Origin: Deltaproteobacteria bacterium
GTDB taxonomy: Bacteria; Desulfobacterota; Desulfobulbia; Desulfobulbales; Desulfurivibrionaceae
Assembly: GCA_021847425.1 (NCBI GenBank)
Contig: JAJZRF010000013.1
Span: 1-53,314, forward strand
DNA: 53,314 bases
Reading direction: 5' to 3'
In this document: positions 32,333 through 40,786 of the stretch, piece after piece
How the letters are laid out: the number at the start of each line of letters is the position of its first letter
Position numbering within the stretch: position 1 is the stretch's first letter
Made by a program: the position numbers and the translations under genes
The notes under the pieces: generated by a model
What the model saw: only the letters and a program-made list of their open reading frames with translations
What the model was told of the DNA's origin: nothing
Databases searched by the model: none

Positions 32333-33310
32333 TCAATACGTCGCAGCAGGTTCTTTGTACATGGACTCGGCCTGCGAAACAAACTGGTCGAAAACCTCGC
32401 GAACGGTGAGGATTTCTTTCATTTTAAAGACATTTTCTCCTGAAAAAACAAGGCCGTCTTCCATGTTGCCATCGCAGGCCGCAGTGAGCCGTTCGCTGAT
32501 GCAGTAAACATGGTCGCATTTCTTCAGGCATTTGTATTTGCATTCCTTGGCCTTGAGGTCGGCCTTGCTCAGCAGCTTTTCCACAAAAGGCGTCTTGATG
32601 GCCCGGCCCGGCAGCCCCACCGGGGACCTGATCAGGGCGATATCTTCCTGGTGGGCATGGAGCAGGGCCTGCTTGAAGCTTTCCGCCACCGAGCATTCCT
32701 TGGTGAGGATAAAGCGGGTGGCGATCTGAATGCCGTCCGCTCCGTACTTGTCCATCATTTCCGCCATTTCATAACCATTGGTGATCCCGCCGGCCGCGAT
32801 CAGGGGCACCTTTTTGACCACCTTGCGGATCTCGGGAAAAAGCTCGCGCAGGGCCACGTTGGTGCCCAGATGGCCGCCAGCCTCCTTGGCCTCGACCACG
32901 ATGGCCGCAGCGCCCAGCTTTTCGGCCAGGATGGCAAAGGAGGGCGAGGAGACGATGGAAACAATGGGGGTGTTGGTCTCCTTGCCGATCTTGAAGATGT
33001 CCCGTGAAAAACCGGCGCCGGTGACGATCATGTCCACTCCGGCTTCGATGGAGCCCATGACCAGGCTGTAGAAATTCTTCATGGCGAACATGATGTTCAC
33101 CGCGATGATCCCCTTGGTTGCTGCCTTGGCCTTGCGGATGTCGGCCTGGAGCTCCTCCACCGGAATGGCCGAGCCGCCGATGGTGCCGATGCCGCCGCAC
33201 TCGGCAACAGGAACGGCCAGGGCCGAGGTGGAAACGCGGATGGACATGCCTCCCTGCACAAGGGGTACCGGGGCAGTGAATTTGCCGATGGTAAGGGGGG
33301 GTAGCTTCAT
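32333..33310 (-). CDS. NAD(P)H-dependent flavin oxidoreductase / nitronate monooxygenase family
   Basis: A 325-residue FMN TIM-barrel protein. IGKFTAPVPLVQGGMSIRVS opens the barrel, IVVEAKEAGGHLGTN is the FMN/nitronate loop with the conserved His, and PLIAAGGITNGYEM and GADGIQIATRFILTKE close the FMN site. A cysteine cluster CKYKCLKKCDHVYC (about residues 259-272) is found in several anaerobe members and might bind a metal. The family includes FabK-like enoyl reductases and nitronate monooxygenases, and sequence alone does not separate them. Confidence 0.85.
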   Translation of the reverse strand: MKLPPLTIGKFTAPVPLVQGGMSIRVSTSALAVPVAECGGIGTIGGSAIPVEELQADIRKAKAATKGIIAVNIMFAMKNFYSLVMGSIEAGVDMIVTGAGFSRDIFKIGKETNTPIVSIVSSPSFAILAEKLGAAAIVVEAKEAGGHLGTNVALRELFPEIRKVVKKVPLIAAGGITNGYEMAEMMDKYGADGIQIATRFILTKECSVAESFKQALLHAHQEDIALIRSPVGLPGRAIKTPFVEKLLSKADLKAKECKYKCLKKCDHVYCISERLTAACDGNMEDGLVFSGENVFKMKEILTVREVFDQFVSQAESMYKEPAATY

Positions 33311-33548
33311 GAATATCTGGTACTCCGTTTAATTTAAGGAAGAATGAGCAACTATGCTTTTTTTCGTTTTTTTTGTCAAGGAAACCTTCCTGGCCCCAAA
33401 GGCGGTTTTCGCCTCCGGAGAGAAGAGTTTTTGCATTTTTTGCCGGTTTCTGGTTTAACTTAATAAAATAGTTACGCTGTGGCGCGAAGATGTACACGAT
33501 TTTCATTCTTCTTCGCAACATATATATGCGCGGATCAGGGAATGCTGC

Positions 33549-34133
33549 ATGCATATTCATCCAAGCCGCATCGGCTTTGACATAGACGGCGTGGTCGCCG
33601 ACACCATGGAGGCCTTTATCCGTCTGGCCCGGACCGGGTATGGGGCCAAGGTGCGCCCGGAGGAAATCACCGAGTTTCAGGTGGAGGATTGTCTGGATCT
33701 TGATCCGCTCGTGGTGGAGGAAATTTTCTCGCGTCTGCTGGGGGAGCCCATTGCCTGCGGTCTGCGGCTCATGACTCATGCCCGGCGGGTGTTGACCGGC
33801 TTCGCCGCGCACGGCCCCCTCACCTTCATTACGGCCCGGCCGCAAAAAAAACCCATCGCCCGCTGGCTGAAAAAAGAACTGGGCCCGCAGGTCTATGGCC
33901 GGGTGCGGCTGGTGGCCACCGGCGAGCATGACAGCAAGGCCGATCCCATCAAGGAAATGGGGCTGGCATTTTTTGTCGATGACCGAGCACAAACCTGCCT
34001 ACAGCTTGCCAATGAAGAAGGCATTCAGCCCATTGTCTATCGCCAGCCCTGGAACCAGGGCAGGCATGCTCTGCCGGAGGTGGAAAACTGGCGCAGCATC
34101 CACGCCCTCTGTTTTGGGGAGGGTGCGTGGTGA
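33549..34133 (+). CDS. HAD-superfamily hydrolase (NT5C-like)
   Basis: A 194-residue protein with the HAD nucleophile motif DIDGVVADT at residues 11-19, TFITARP as the Thr motif, the conserved Lys in [12 protein letters not shown], and the late acidic motif FFVDDRAQT. The layout resembles deoxyribonucleotidase-like hydrolases; the substrate is unknown. CAGGGAA precedes the ATG. It overlaps the following Nudix gene by 4 nt, so the two are coupled. Confidence 0.8.
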   Translation: MHIHPSRIGFDIDGVVADTMEAFIRLARTGYGAKVRPEEITEFQVEDCLDLDPLVVEEIFSRLLGEPIACGLRLMTHARRVLTGFAAHGPLTFITARPQKKPIARWLKKELGPQVYGRVRLVATGEHDSKADPIKEMGLAFFVDDRAQTCLQLANEEGIQPIVYRQPWNQGRHALPEVENWRSIHALCFGEGAW

Positions 34134-34564
34134 AGCAGTGTCCCGCCTGCGGTCAGGCGATACCGGCCTATAGAAATCCGGTGCCCACGGTGGATATCAT
34201 AATCGCCCTCGGCACCGGCGTTGTTTTGGTGAAACGGAAAAACCCCCCCTTGGCCTGGGCTCTGCCCGGCGGCTTTGTGGATTACGGGGAGTCGCTGGAG
34301 CAGGCAGCAATGCGGGAAGCGTGCGAGGAAACAGGCCTCTCTGTCCGGCTTGGCCGCCAGTTTCACACCTACTCCGAGCCGGATCGCGACCCACGGCAGC
34401 ATACGGTGAGTACGGTCTTTCTTGCCACGGCGGAAGGAGTGCCCGTGGCTGGTGATGATGCAGGCGAGGTCGCGATATTCAGCGAAGATTCGCTGCCGCC
34501 TCTGGCCTTTGACCATGCAAGGATTCTGGGTGACTATTTTGCTGCGCAACGAGCTGCCGCCTGA
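34130..34564 (+). CDS. Nudix hydrolase with N-terminal zinc ribbon
   Basis: A protein of about 144 residues from the GTG at 34130 (GTGA overlap with the HAD gene; another GTG lies 3 nt earlier). [21 protein letters not shown] is a short zinc-ribbon-like leader with one CxxC. The Nudix box [24 protein letters not shown] is complete: G-x5-E-x7-R-E-x2-E-E-x-G. It should cleave nucleoside diphosphate-linked substrates, perhaps NADH or sugar nucleotides. A GGDEF response regulator begins 2 nt after its stop. Confidence 0.88.
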   Translation: MKQCPACGQAIPAYRNPVPTVDIIIALGTGVVLVKRKNPPLAWALPGGFVDYGESLEQAAMREACEETGLSVRLGRQFHTYSEPDRDPRQHTVSTVFLATAEGVPVAGDDAGEVAIFSEDSLPPLAFDHARILGDYFAAQRAAA

Positions 34565-34565
34565 A

Positions 34566-35492
34566 ATGAAGACCCGCATTCTGCTGGTGGATGACGATCC
34601 TTTTATCCTTGAGCTGCTGAAGGTCTCCATGGCGGCCATGGGTCATGCCTTTGATACGGCCATGGACGGCGAGGCGGCAAAGGAAAAGCTCCGGGAGGGC
34701 GGGTTCACCATGGTCCTCACCGATCTGACCATGCCGCACTGTGACGGCATGCAGCTTTTGAAGCATGTCAAGGACGAATATCCCCTGATCGAGGTCATCA
34801 TTATCACCGGCCACGCCGAGATTCATGGCTATACCGATGTGATCCGGGCCGGAGCCAGCGATTTCATCGCCAAACCCTTCTGTGTGGATGAGCTTGAGGC
34901 TAAGATCAGCAGGGTTATCCGCGAGCAGACCCTGATCAGAAAACTCGAGCATCTCTCCATGTGCGATATGCTTACCGACCTGTATAACCGTCGCTGTTTT
35001 GAGATGAAACTGCACGAGGAGGTGCCGCGGGCCCATCGCCAGGGGTATCCGGTTTTTTTGGCTCTGCTCGATGTGGACCATTTCAAGGAGTACAACGACA
35101 AGTACGGGCATCCGGCCGGGGACCGGGTTCTTCAGGATATCGGGAGAATCCTCGTGCAGTGCACCCGGGAGAATGTGGACTGGTGTTTCCGGTTCGGCGG
35201 CGACGAGTTCGCTATCATCATTCCTTACGCCACCGTCGCCCAGGTTGGGCAGATTGCCAGCCGCATCCAGGAGCGATACAGCCATGAGTCCCGCTATGCC
35301 TCAACCAGCCTCAGTGTCGGCCTGGCCCATTTCCTCAGGCACCCTGGCCGTTCCTGGCCGGAGGATATCGCCGAACTGGTGGCCCGGGCCGACAAGGCGC
35401 TGTATTCCGGCAAGGAGCAGGGAGGCAATCGGGTGATTGCCGACTCCTCCCTGTCGTGTCTTGGAGAATTCTCCGCCAAGACCGGCCCTTGA
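34566..35492 (+). CDS. Response regulator with GGDEF diguanylate cyclase domain
   Basis: A protein of about 308 residues from the ATG at 34566. The receiver (ILLVDDDPFILELLKVSM, Asp in MVLTDLTMPHCDG, Lys in FIAKPF) is followed by a GGDEF domain: DMLTDLYNRRCFEMKL, DVDHFKEYNDKYGHPAGD and RFGGDEFAIIIP with the canonical GGDEF. The inhibitory I-site RxxD reads ENVD, so product inhibition is probably absent. It should make c-di-GMP when phosphorylated. An upstream frame to 34422 is open but unlikely, since it overlaps the Nudix gene. Confidence 0.92.
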   Translation: MKTRILLVDDDPFILELLKVSMAAMGHAFDTAMDGEAAKEKLREGGFTMVLTDLTMPHCDGMQLLKHVKDEYPLIEVIIITGHAEIHGYTDVIRAGASDFIAKPFCVDELEAKISRVIREQTLIRKLEHLSMCDMLTDLYNRRCFEMKLHEEVPRAHRQGYPVFLALLDVDHFKEYNDKYGHPAGDRVLQDIGRILVQCTRENVDWCFRFGGDEFAIIIPYATVAQVGQIASRIQERYSHESRYASTSLSVGLAHFLRHPGRSWPEDIAELVARADKALYSGKEQGGNRVIADSSLSCLGEFSAKTGP

Positions 35493-35722
35493 AACAGTAA
35501 AAAAATACCGCCGCCCGGAAGTCCCCCTCCCTGCCGGTATCCACGGCATTTTCCCTTTTTTGTTTATTTATTCATTTTTTTTCAGGCAGTTATCTCACGT
35601 TTTTCCTGTGGCAGGCCGCTGTTTTTCTCTGGAGCTCTGCTCCGTCCGGAGCAGATAAAAAGTTTGTATTTGCCCATATTCTCTGGTATATAAGCTCGAT
35701 CTATCAAAGGAGGATTGTTTCC

Positions 35723-37444
35723 ATGGCAAAAAGCACAACAGCAACCAAAACGAAGTCCGATGTCAATGCAGGGGAAATGAGCTTTGCTCAGCTTTTCGAG
35801 GAAAGTCTCAAAGTGGCGGAGGTGGGCGAAGTCGTGCCCGGCACCGTTATCGCCCTAACCAACGATTATGTCGTGGTGGATATCGGCGACAAGTCGGAAA
35901 GTGAGATCCACTGTTCCGAATTCAAAAACGAAAATGGCGAAATAGAGATCAAGGTTGGCGATATCTTTGACGTCTTCGTGGAGAAGCGGGAGGCAGAAGG
36001 CGGCCTGAAGCTCTCGCGCGAGAAGGCCATCGGCATCAAGGTCTGGGAAGACATCGCCAAGATCCAGGAAGCGGACGGCACCATTTCGGGCCGCATCGAC
36101 AACCGGGTCAAGGGCGGCCTTTCCGTCGATATCGGCGTTCCGGCCTTCCTGCCCTACTCGCAGATCGATCTTAGGCCTGTCAAGGATCTGGACAGCCTCA
36201 TCGGCCAGACCTTTGAGTTCAAGGTTCTCAAATACAACCGCAAGCGCAACAACGTGGTCATCTCCCGCCGCGCCATCCTCGAGGACGAGCGCAAGAAGCT
36301 GCGGGAAGATATGCAGTCCAATCTGGTGGAAGGCCAGGTGGTCACGGGCACCATTACCAATATCACCGATTACGGGGTATTCATCGACCTGGGCGGCATG
36401 GACGGTCTCTGCCACATCACCGATCTCTCCTGGGGCCGCGTTTCCCATCCCTCCAAGCTGTTCAAGGTGGGCGAAGAGGTTCAGGTCAAAATTCTCAAGT
36501 ACGACCGCGAGAACGACAAGGTTTCCCTTGGCGTCAAGCAGCTTAAGGAAGATCCCTGGTCCACCGTGCAGGAACGCTACCCCATCGGCACCAAGGCCAT
36601 GGGTAAAGTGGTTTCCATCACCGACTACGGCGTGTTCGCCGAATTGGAAGAGGGTGTTGAGGGGTTGATCCATGTTTCCGAGATGTCCTGGTCCAAGAAG
36701 ACCCGGCATCCGTCCAAGATTGTCGGCGTTGGCGAGGCGGCCGAGGTGGTCATCCTCAACATCGACGTGGATGCCAAGCGCATCTCTCTGGGCATGAAAC
36801 AGCTGCAGCCCAACCCCTGGGATCTGGTCAGCGAGAACTATCCGGTGGGCTCCATCATCGAGGGCAAGATCAAGAACATCACCGACTTCGGCGTTTTCAT
36901 CGGCATCGAGGAGGGCATCGACGGCCTGATCCATGTCTCCGACCTCTCCTGGACCGAGCGGATCAAGCACCCCTCTGAAAAATATGCCAAGGGTGAAACC
37001 ATCCAGGCCGTGGTGCTCAAGATCGACCGCGAGAACGAGCGGTTTTCTCTCGGCGTCAAGCAGCTGGAGCCGGATCCCTGGCAGGCAGCCATTGAGAAAT
37101 ATCCGGTGGGCGCAACCGTCCAGGGCAAGATCACCAATGTCACCGAGTTCGGCATCTTCGTGGAAGTGGAAGAGGGCATCGAAGGTCTGATCCATGTTTC
37201 CGAGATCAGCAAGGACAAGGTTGCCACCCCGGTGGGCTTGTACAATGCCGGTGATTCCGTGGAGGCAAAAGTGATCAATGTTTCCGCCAAGGACCGCAAG
37301 ATCGGCCTCTCCATCAAGGCGCTGACCGATGATTCGGCCGAAGGCTCCTACGAGGAGTTCAAGCAGAAGCAGGCCAAGAGTGGCGGCCCGTCCACCATTG
37401 GCGATCTTTTGAAGGAAGAGATGGACAATAAGGCCCAGGAGTAA
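35723..37444 (+). CDS. rpsA: 30S ribosomal protein S1
   Basis: A 573-residue protein with six S1 RNA-binding repeats; the last four are near-identical in plan (for example GVFIDLGGMDGLCHITDLSW and IEGLIHVSEISKDKV). S1 brings mRNA to the ribosome. AAAGGAGG lies before the ATG. The length matches the six-domain form of proteobacteria. sppA follows by 31 nt, then an IHF-type gene, an order that is common next to rpsA. Confidence 0.97.
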   Translation: MAKSTTATKTKSDVNAGEMSFAQLFEESLKVAEVGEVVPGTVIALTNDYVVVDIGDKSESEIHCSEFKNENGEIEIKVGDIFDVFVEKREAEGGLKLSREKAIGIKVWEDIAKIQEADGTISGRIDNRVKGGLSVDIGVPAFLPYSQIDLRPVKDLDSLIGQTFEFKVLKYNRKRNNVVISRRAILEDERKKLREDMQSNLVEGQVVTGTITNITDYGVFIDLGGMDGLCHITDLSWGRVSHPSKLFKVGEEVQVKILKYDRENDKVSLGVKQLKEDPWSTVQERYPIGTKAMGKVVSITDYGVFAELEEGVEGLIHVSEMSWSKKTRHPSKIVGVGEAAEVVILNIDVDAKRISLGMKQLQPNPWDLVSENYPVGSIIEGKIKNITDFGVFIGIEEGIDGLIHVSDLSWTERIKHPSEKYAKGETIQAVVLKIDRENERFSLGVKQLEPDPWQAAIEKYPVGATVQGKITNVTEFGIFVEVEEGIEGLIHVSEISKDKVATPVGLYNAGDSVEAKVINVSAKDRKIGLSIKALTDDSAEGSYEEFKQKQAKSGGPSTIGDLLKEEMDNKAQE

Positions 37445-37475
37445 GCAGGTCTAACTTTTCATTCCGGGTTGTGTC

Positions 37476-38396
37476 ATGTCAGAAGGGTTATTCCGCCACA
37501 AGCATCCGGTCCTCACGGGATTACTGGTCCTGGGGGCGATCATGCTGTTTTTCTGGGGCGGAATAACCTTTTTTGTTACCAGCCTCACCAATCCGTCCAA
37601 GTCCGAGCTTTTCCTCAAGGAAGGGATCGGGGTTATTGAGGTCAAGGGCGTTATCCTCGAATCCGAGGAGATTCTCGCAAATCTGGTGGCCTTTCGGGAA
37701 GAGCCGAAGATAAAGGCAATTGTTTTGAGGATTGACAGCCCCGGCGGGGCTGTGGGCGCTTCCCAGGAGATCTATGACGAGGTCCGGCGGACCAGCGCTG
37801 TCAAGCCGGTGGTTGCCTCCATGGGGTCGGTGGCGGCTTCGGGCGGATTGTATATCTCTCTGGGCGCCAACAAGATTGTCGCCAACCCGGGCACCCTGAC
37901 CGGCAGCATGGGGGTGATCCTCAAATTTGCCAATCTTGAAGGGTTGTTTGACAAGATAGGCTACAAGAACGAGGTGGTCAAAAGCGGCAGACTGAAGGAT
38001 ATCGGTTCTCCGTCCCGGCCCATGACCGCCGAAGAGCGGCAGATGCTCCAAGGCATGATCGATATCGTCCAGAGCCAGTTTGTCCAGGCGGTCTCCGAAA
38101 GCCGCTCCTTGCCTGCGGCTGAGGTCCGAAAGATTGCCGACGGCCGTATTTTTTCCGGACAGCAGGCCAAGGAGTACGGCCTGGTTGATCAGCTGGGCAA
38201 TTTCAGCGATGCGGTCATGCTGGCCGCCGACCTGGCCGGGATGAAGACAGAAAAGATGCCGGAGCTTATCTATCCGAAGGAAGAGGATTTTTCCTTCCTG
38301 CGGCTTTTGACCGGCAAAAAAAGTGAATCGCTGTTACAGCAGACAGGTATATCTGGTCCGATGCTGGCCTATGAATGGACAGGGACCTTGCGATAG
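37476..38396 (+). CDS. sppA: Signal peptide peptidase SppA (36K type)
   Basis: A 306-residue membrane protease. One N-terminal helix (about residues 13-34) anchors it, and the Clp-type fold follows: VLRIDSPGGAVGASQEIYDE, the nucleophile Ser in MGSVAASGGLYISL and the catalytic Lys in SGRLKDIGSP. It degrades cleaved signal peptides and other membrane peptides. The short length marks the half-size archaeal/Gram-positive-like form rather than the 67-kDa E. coli form. Confidence 0.92.
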   Translation: MSEGLFRHKHPVLTGLLVLGAIMLFFWGGITFFVTSLTNPSKSELFLKEGIGVIEVKGVILESEEILANLVAFREEPKIKAIVLRIDSPGGAVGASQEIYDEVRRTSAVKPVVASMGSVAASGGLYISLGANKIVANPGTLTGSMGVILKFANLEGLFDKIGYKNEVVKSGRLKDIGSPSRPMTAEERQMLQGMIDIVQSQFVQAVSESRSLPAAEVRKIADGRIFSGQQAKEYGLVDQLGNFSDAVMLAADLAGMKTEKMPELIYPKEEDFSFLRLLTGKKSESLLQQTGISGPMLAYEWTGTLR

Positions 38397-38410
38397 GAGT
38401 GTATCAAACG

Positions 38411-38698
38411 ATGTTGAAAAGGGATTTGGTAAATGCGGTGGCCGAGGAGATGGGCGCGTATCTGAAGAAAGATGTGAGCCAGGCCGTTGATATAATGTTG
38501 GAAACCATAGTGGAGGCCCTGGCCGAGGACCGCCGTGTCGAAATCCGCGGCTTTGGCAGTTTTTCCGTGCGTCAGCGCAAGGCGAGGACAACCAAGAACC
38601 CCAGGACCGGCAAGGTCATGAAGATTACCTCCCGCAAGAATCTGCATTTCACCATGAGTAAATCGCTGAAAGACGCCCTGATCCAGAACGGGAAGTAA
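38411..38698 (+). CDS. HU/IHF-family DNA-binding protein
   Basis: A 95-residue protein from the ATG at 38411 (MLKRDLVNAVAEEMG). The DNA-bending beta-arm RRVEIRGFGSFSVRQRKA with NPRTGK at its tip is characteristic, and the arm's RNPRTG equivalent reads KNPRTG. It groups by eye with IHF-beta, and the position after rpsA-sppA supports that, but HU-like is possible. AGGAG lies upstream at a long spacing. Confidence 0.9.
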   Translation: MLKRDLVNAVAEEMGAYLKKDVSQAVDIMLETIVEALAEDRRVEIRGFGSFSVRQRKARTTKNPRTGKVMKITSRKNLHFTMSKSLKDALIQNGK

Positions 38699-38729
38699 GC
38701 GCGGCCTCATGCGCTTCCACAAAATGGGT

Positions 38730-38902
38730 TGTAACTGTTCGGCAGCGCCGCTTCGCTGCTGCCGCAGATGCGCGTGTCAATTGTCGGCAGCAGTGCCGAC
38801 CAGGAGGTCTGCGAAGTGTGCTAGTGCACATGAGCAGGCCGATGACAGCTAAGTGAGCGCAACGAGACTGCGAAGCAGATGTGGTGCTGCTGAGCGGTTA
38901 CA
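38730..38902. repeat. Structured 173-bp element with terminal inverted repeats
   Basis: TGTAACTGTTCGGCAGC (38730-38746) pairs across all 17 positions (G-U allowed) with GCTGCTGAGCGGTTACA (38886-38902). Inside are further hairpins: GCAGCG/CGCTGC, GTCGGCA/TGCCGAC with a GCAG loop, TGTGC/GCACA and CTGC-GAA-GCAG. No ORF in it looks real. The right arm covers the last codons and TAA of the Sua5-type gene. It could be a miniature mobile element or a structured RNA. Confidence 0.6.
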
Positions 38903-39509
38903 GCAAATGACTGGTGTCACCCTTGCCCTGGCGCAGCACCTCCGGCGTATCGCCGATAAGAGACACCATGGATGATGGCTCCGGGTATACCGTGCCGCCG
39001 TCGATGATGATATCCACCAGACGACCGAATTGCGCCTCGATTTCAAAGGCTTCGCAGAGGGGCGGATCATCGGGGTTCTGGATGGCGCTGGTGTTGAGCA
39101 TCGGGTTGCCCAAGGCATCTATGAGCGCCAGGCAGATACCGTTGTCCGGCACCCTGATTCCCACGGTTTTCTGCCGGCTGAGCATGATCTTGGGCACCAG
39201 CTTTGCCGCCTGCAGGATAAAGGTGTAGGGCCCGGGCAGATCTTTTTTCATGATCCTGTAGCTCATGTTGGACACATGACAATAGGTGCTGACGTTTTTG
39301 AGGCTTGAGCACATGAAGCTGAAAGGCTGGTGTATCGGCCTCTTTTTTATTTGATGAATCCGCTTGATCGCCTTCTGGTTGAACATGTCGCAGCCGATGC
39401 CGTAGACGGTGTCGGTGGGGTAGCAGATCACCGCCCCTTTACGCATGGCCTCCGCCGCCTGTTGGATCAGGCGGGGCTGCGGGTTATCCGGATTGATGGC
39501 AAGTATCAC
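38898..39509 (-). CDS. Threonylcarbamoyl-AMP synthase-like protein (Sua5/YciO/YrdC family)
   Basis: A 203-residue protein. VICYPTDTVYGIGCDMFNQKAIKRIHQIKKRP is the YrdC-like nucleotide-binding region, and PGPYTFILQA and VGIRVPDN follow. The family makes the threonylcarbamoyl-AMP used for the t6A37 modification of tRNA; this form resembles YciO, whose activity is weaker or different. Its last codons and stop fall inside the right arm of the 173-bp structured element, so its C-terminus may have been altered by that element. Confidence 0.88.
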   Translation of the reverse strand: MILAINPDNPQPRLIQQAAEAMRKGAVICYPTDTVYGIGCDMFNQKAIKRIHQIKKRPIHQPFSFMCSSLKNVSTYCHVSNMSYRIMKKDLPGPYTFILQAAKLVPKIMLSRQKTVGIRVPDNGICLALIDALGNPMLNTSAIQNPDDPPLCEAFEIEAQFGRLVDIIIDGGTVYPEPSSMVSLIGDTPEVLRQGKGDTSHLL

Positions 39510-39615
39510 GCACTGATCCTTTTTTGCTGGGAGGCGGGCGGGGGTGCAGAAGGTAACCCTTTATGGAAATTGAGTTTATTCCCCCACATTGTACGGTACA
39601 CCCCGGCAAAAGGCA

Positions 39616-39657
39616 ACAGCGAAGCGGTGACAGCGAAGCGGTGACAGCGAAGCGGTG
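39616..39657 (+). repeat. Three perfect 14-bp tandem repeats before ppx
   Basis: ACAGCGAAGCGGTG occurs at 39616-39629, 39630-39643 and 39644-39657 without a mismatch. The array ends 14 nt before the start of the exopolyphosphatase gene. Copy number may change by slippage and shift the leader length. Confidence 0.85.
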
Positions 39658-39671
39658 AGGGGGTAACCAGG

Positions 39672-40595
39672 ATGACCATAGCCTGCGGCATGGATATCGG
39701 GAGCAACAGCTTCCGCCTGCTGGTGGCCGAGATTCGGGATGGGCGTTTGCATCCCCTGGCCCACGATCTTGTCACGGTCCGGTTGGGCGAGAGGCTTGGC
39801 GCCAGCGGCCTGATTCTCCCCGCAGCCATGATGCGAGGAGAATCGGCCCTGGCCCGTTTTGCCGGGAAAATAGCCCCGTACCCGCTGGACAGCGTGCGAG
39901 TCTGCGCCACCCATGCCGTGCGCATGGCCGCCAATCGGGAAGAATTTCTTCAAAGGGCAGAGTCCCTGATAGGGGTTCGGGTCGAGGTGCTTTCCGGCGA
40001 GGAGGAAGCCCGTCTGGCTCTGTTGGGGGCGCTTTCCGGACTGCCGGAAGAACAGCCCCGCTCTTCGCTGGTGTTGGTGGATGTGGGGGGAGGAAGCTCT
40101 GAAATTATCCTCCGGGCCACACCCGGGAGCGAACCCCGGGTAATCAGTCTGCCCCTGGGCGCGGTTGGCCTGAGCGAAGAATTCGGCGCGGATCTGGCAC
40201 CCATGCGCAAAAAGATCCAGGCAGCCCTTGCCCCGGCTCTTCGCAGTATTGCCGGGGGGGAAATGGTTGAGAAAAGTCCTCGGCTGGTGGCTTCCGGCGG
40301 TACTGCGACCAGCCTGGCCGCTCTTGGCCTGGGGCTGGATCGGTATGATGCCCTTCGGGTCCAGAATTACCATCTCAGCCCGGCAAGACTGCAAACCCTG
40401 GTTGCCAGGCTGATTTCCCTTTCCCCGGGGGAGCGCAATGGCCTGCCCATCCTGGCGGAAGGACGCGGGGAGATTATCGTGGCCGGGGCCATGGTTTTGC
40501 AGGAGGTACAGCTGGCGCTGGCAAGCCGTTCCCTGCTGGTGAGCGATGCCGGATTGCTGGAGGGCATTCTCCTGAGCGGGGCAACAGACTGCTGA
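39672..40595 (+). CDS. Exopolyphosphatase / guanosine pentaphosphatase family
   Basis: A 307-residue ASKHA-fold protein. CGMDIGSNSFRLLVAEI is the phosphate-1 motif, LVLVDVGGGSSEIIL the phosphate-2 motif, and VCATHAVRMAANREEF the helix following. It is the short two-domain form without the HD-like C-terminus of E. coli Ppx. It should hydrolyse polyphosphate or pppGpp. The leader includes the tandem repeat at 39616-39657. Confidence 0.88.
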   Translation: MTIACGMDIGSNSFRLLVAEIRDGRLHPLAHDLVTVRLGERLGASGLILPAAMMRGESALARFAGKIAPYPLDSVRVCATHAVRMAANREEFLQRAESLIGVRVEVLSGEEEARLALLGALSGLPEEQPRSSLVLVDVGGGSSEIILRATPGSEPRVISLPLGAVGLSEEFGADLAPMRKKIQAALAPALRSIAGGEMVEKSPRLVASGGTATSLAALGLGLDRYDALRVQNYHLSPARLQTLVARLISLSPGERNGLPILAEGRGEIIVAGAMVLQEVQLALASRSLLVSDAGLLEGILLSGATDC

Positions 40596-40645
40596 ACTTA
40601 TCGGCAAAACCCCGGCGTTGGAGGCGGCCTCTGCAAACTCGCCAT

Positions 40646-40675
40646 TGACCTCTGGATTGAAAGTTTTTTATAGTG
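40646..40675 (+). promoter_or_regulatory. Possible guaB promoter
   Basis: TTGACC (40646-40651) and TATAGT (40670-40675) with an 18-nt spacer lie about 110 nt before guaB. The spacer and boxes are reasonable for sigma-70. No guanine riboswitch was seen in the leader. Confidence 0.4.
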
Positions 40676-40786
40676 AAGACGCTACGGTTTTTTGCCGCCC
40701 GGTTTTTGGGGTGGCGCGCTGGTATTTCAGGTCGCCTTGGCACGCGAGGCGCATCACCCGCCATAATTTTTTGAGGGAGTCCGCTG

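Noticed and set aside
40596..40786. A purine riboswitch in the guaB leader
   Set aside because: No conserved purine-aptamer core or pairing could be identified; only a promoter-like pair of boxes is visible.
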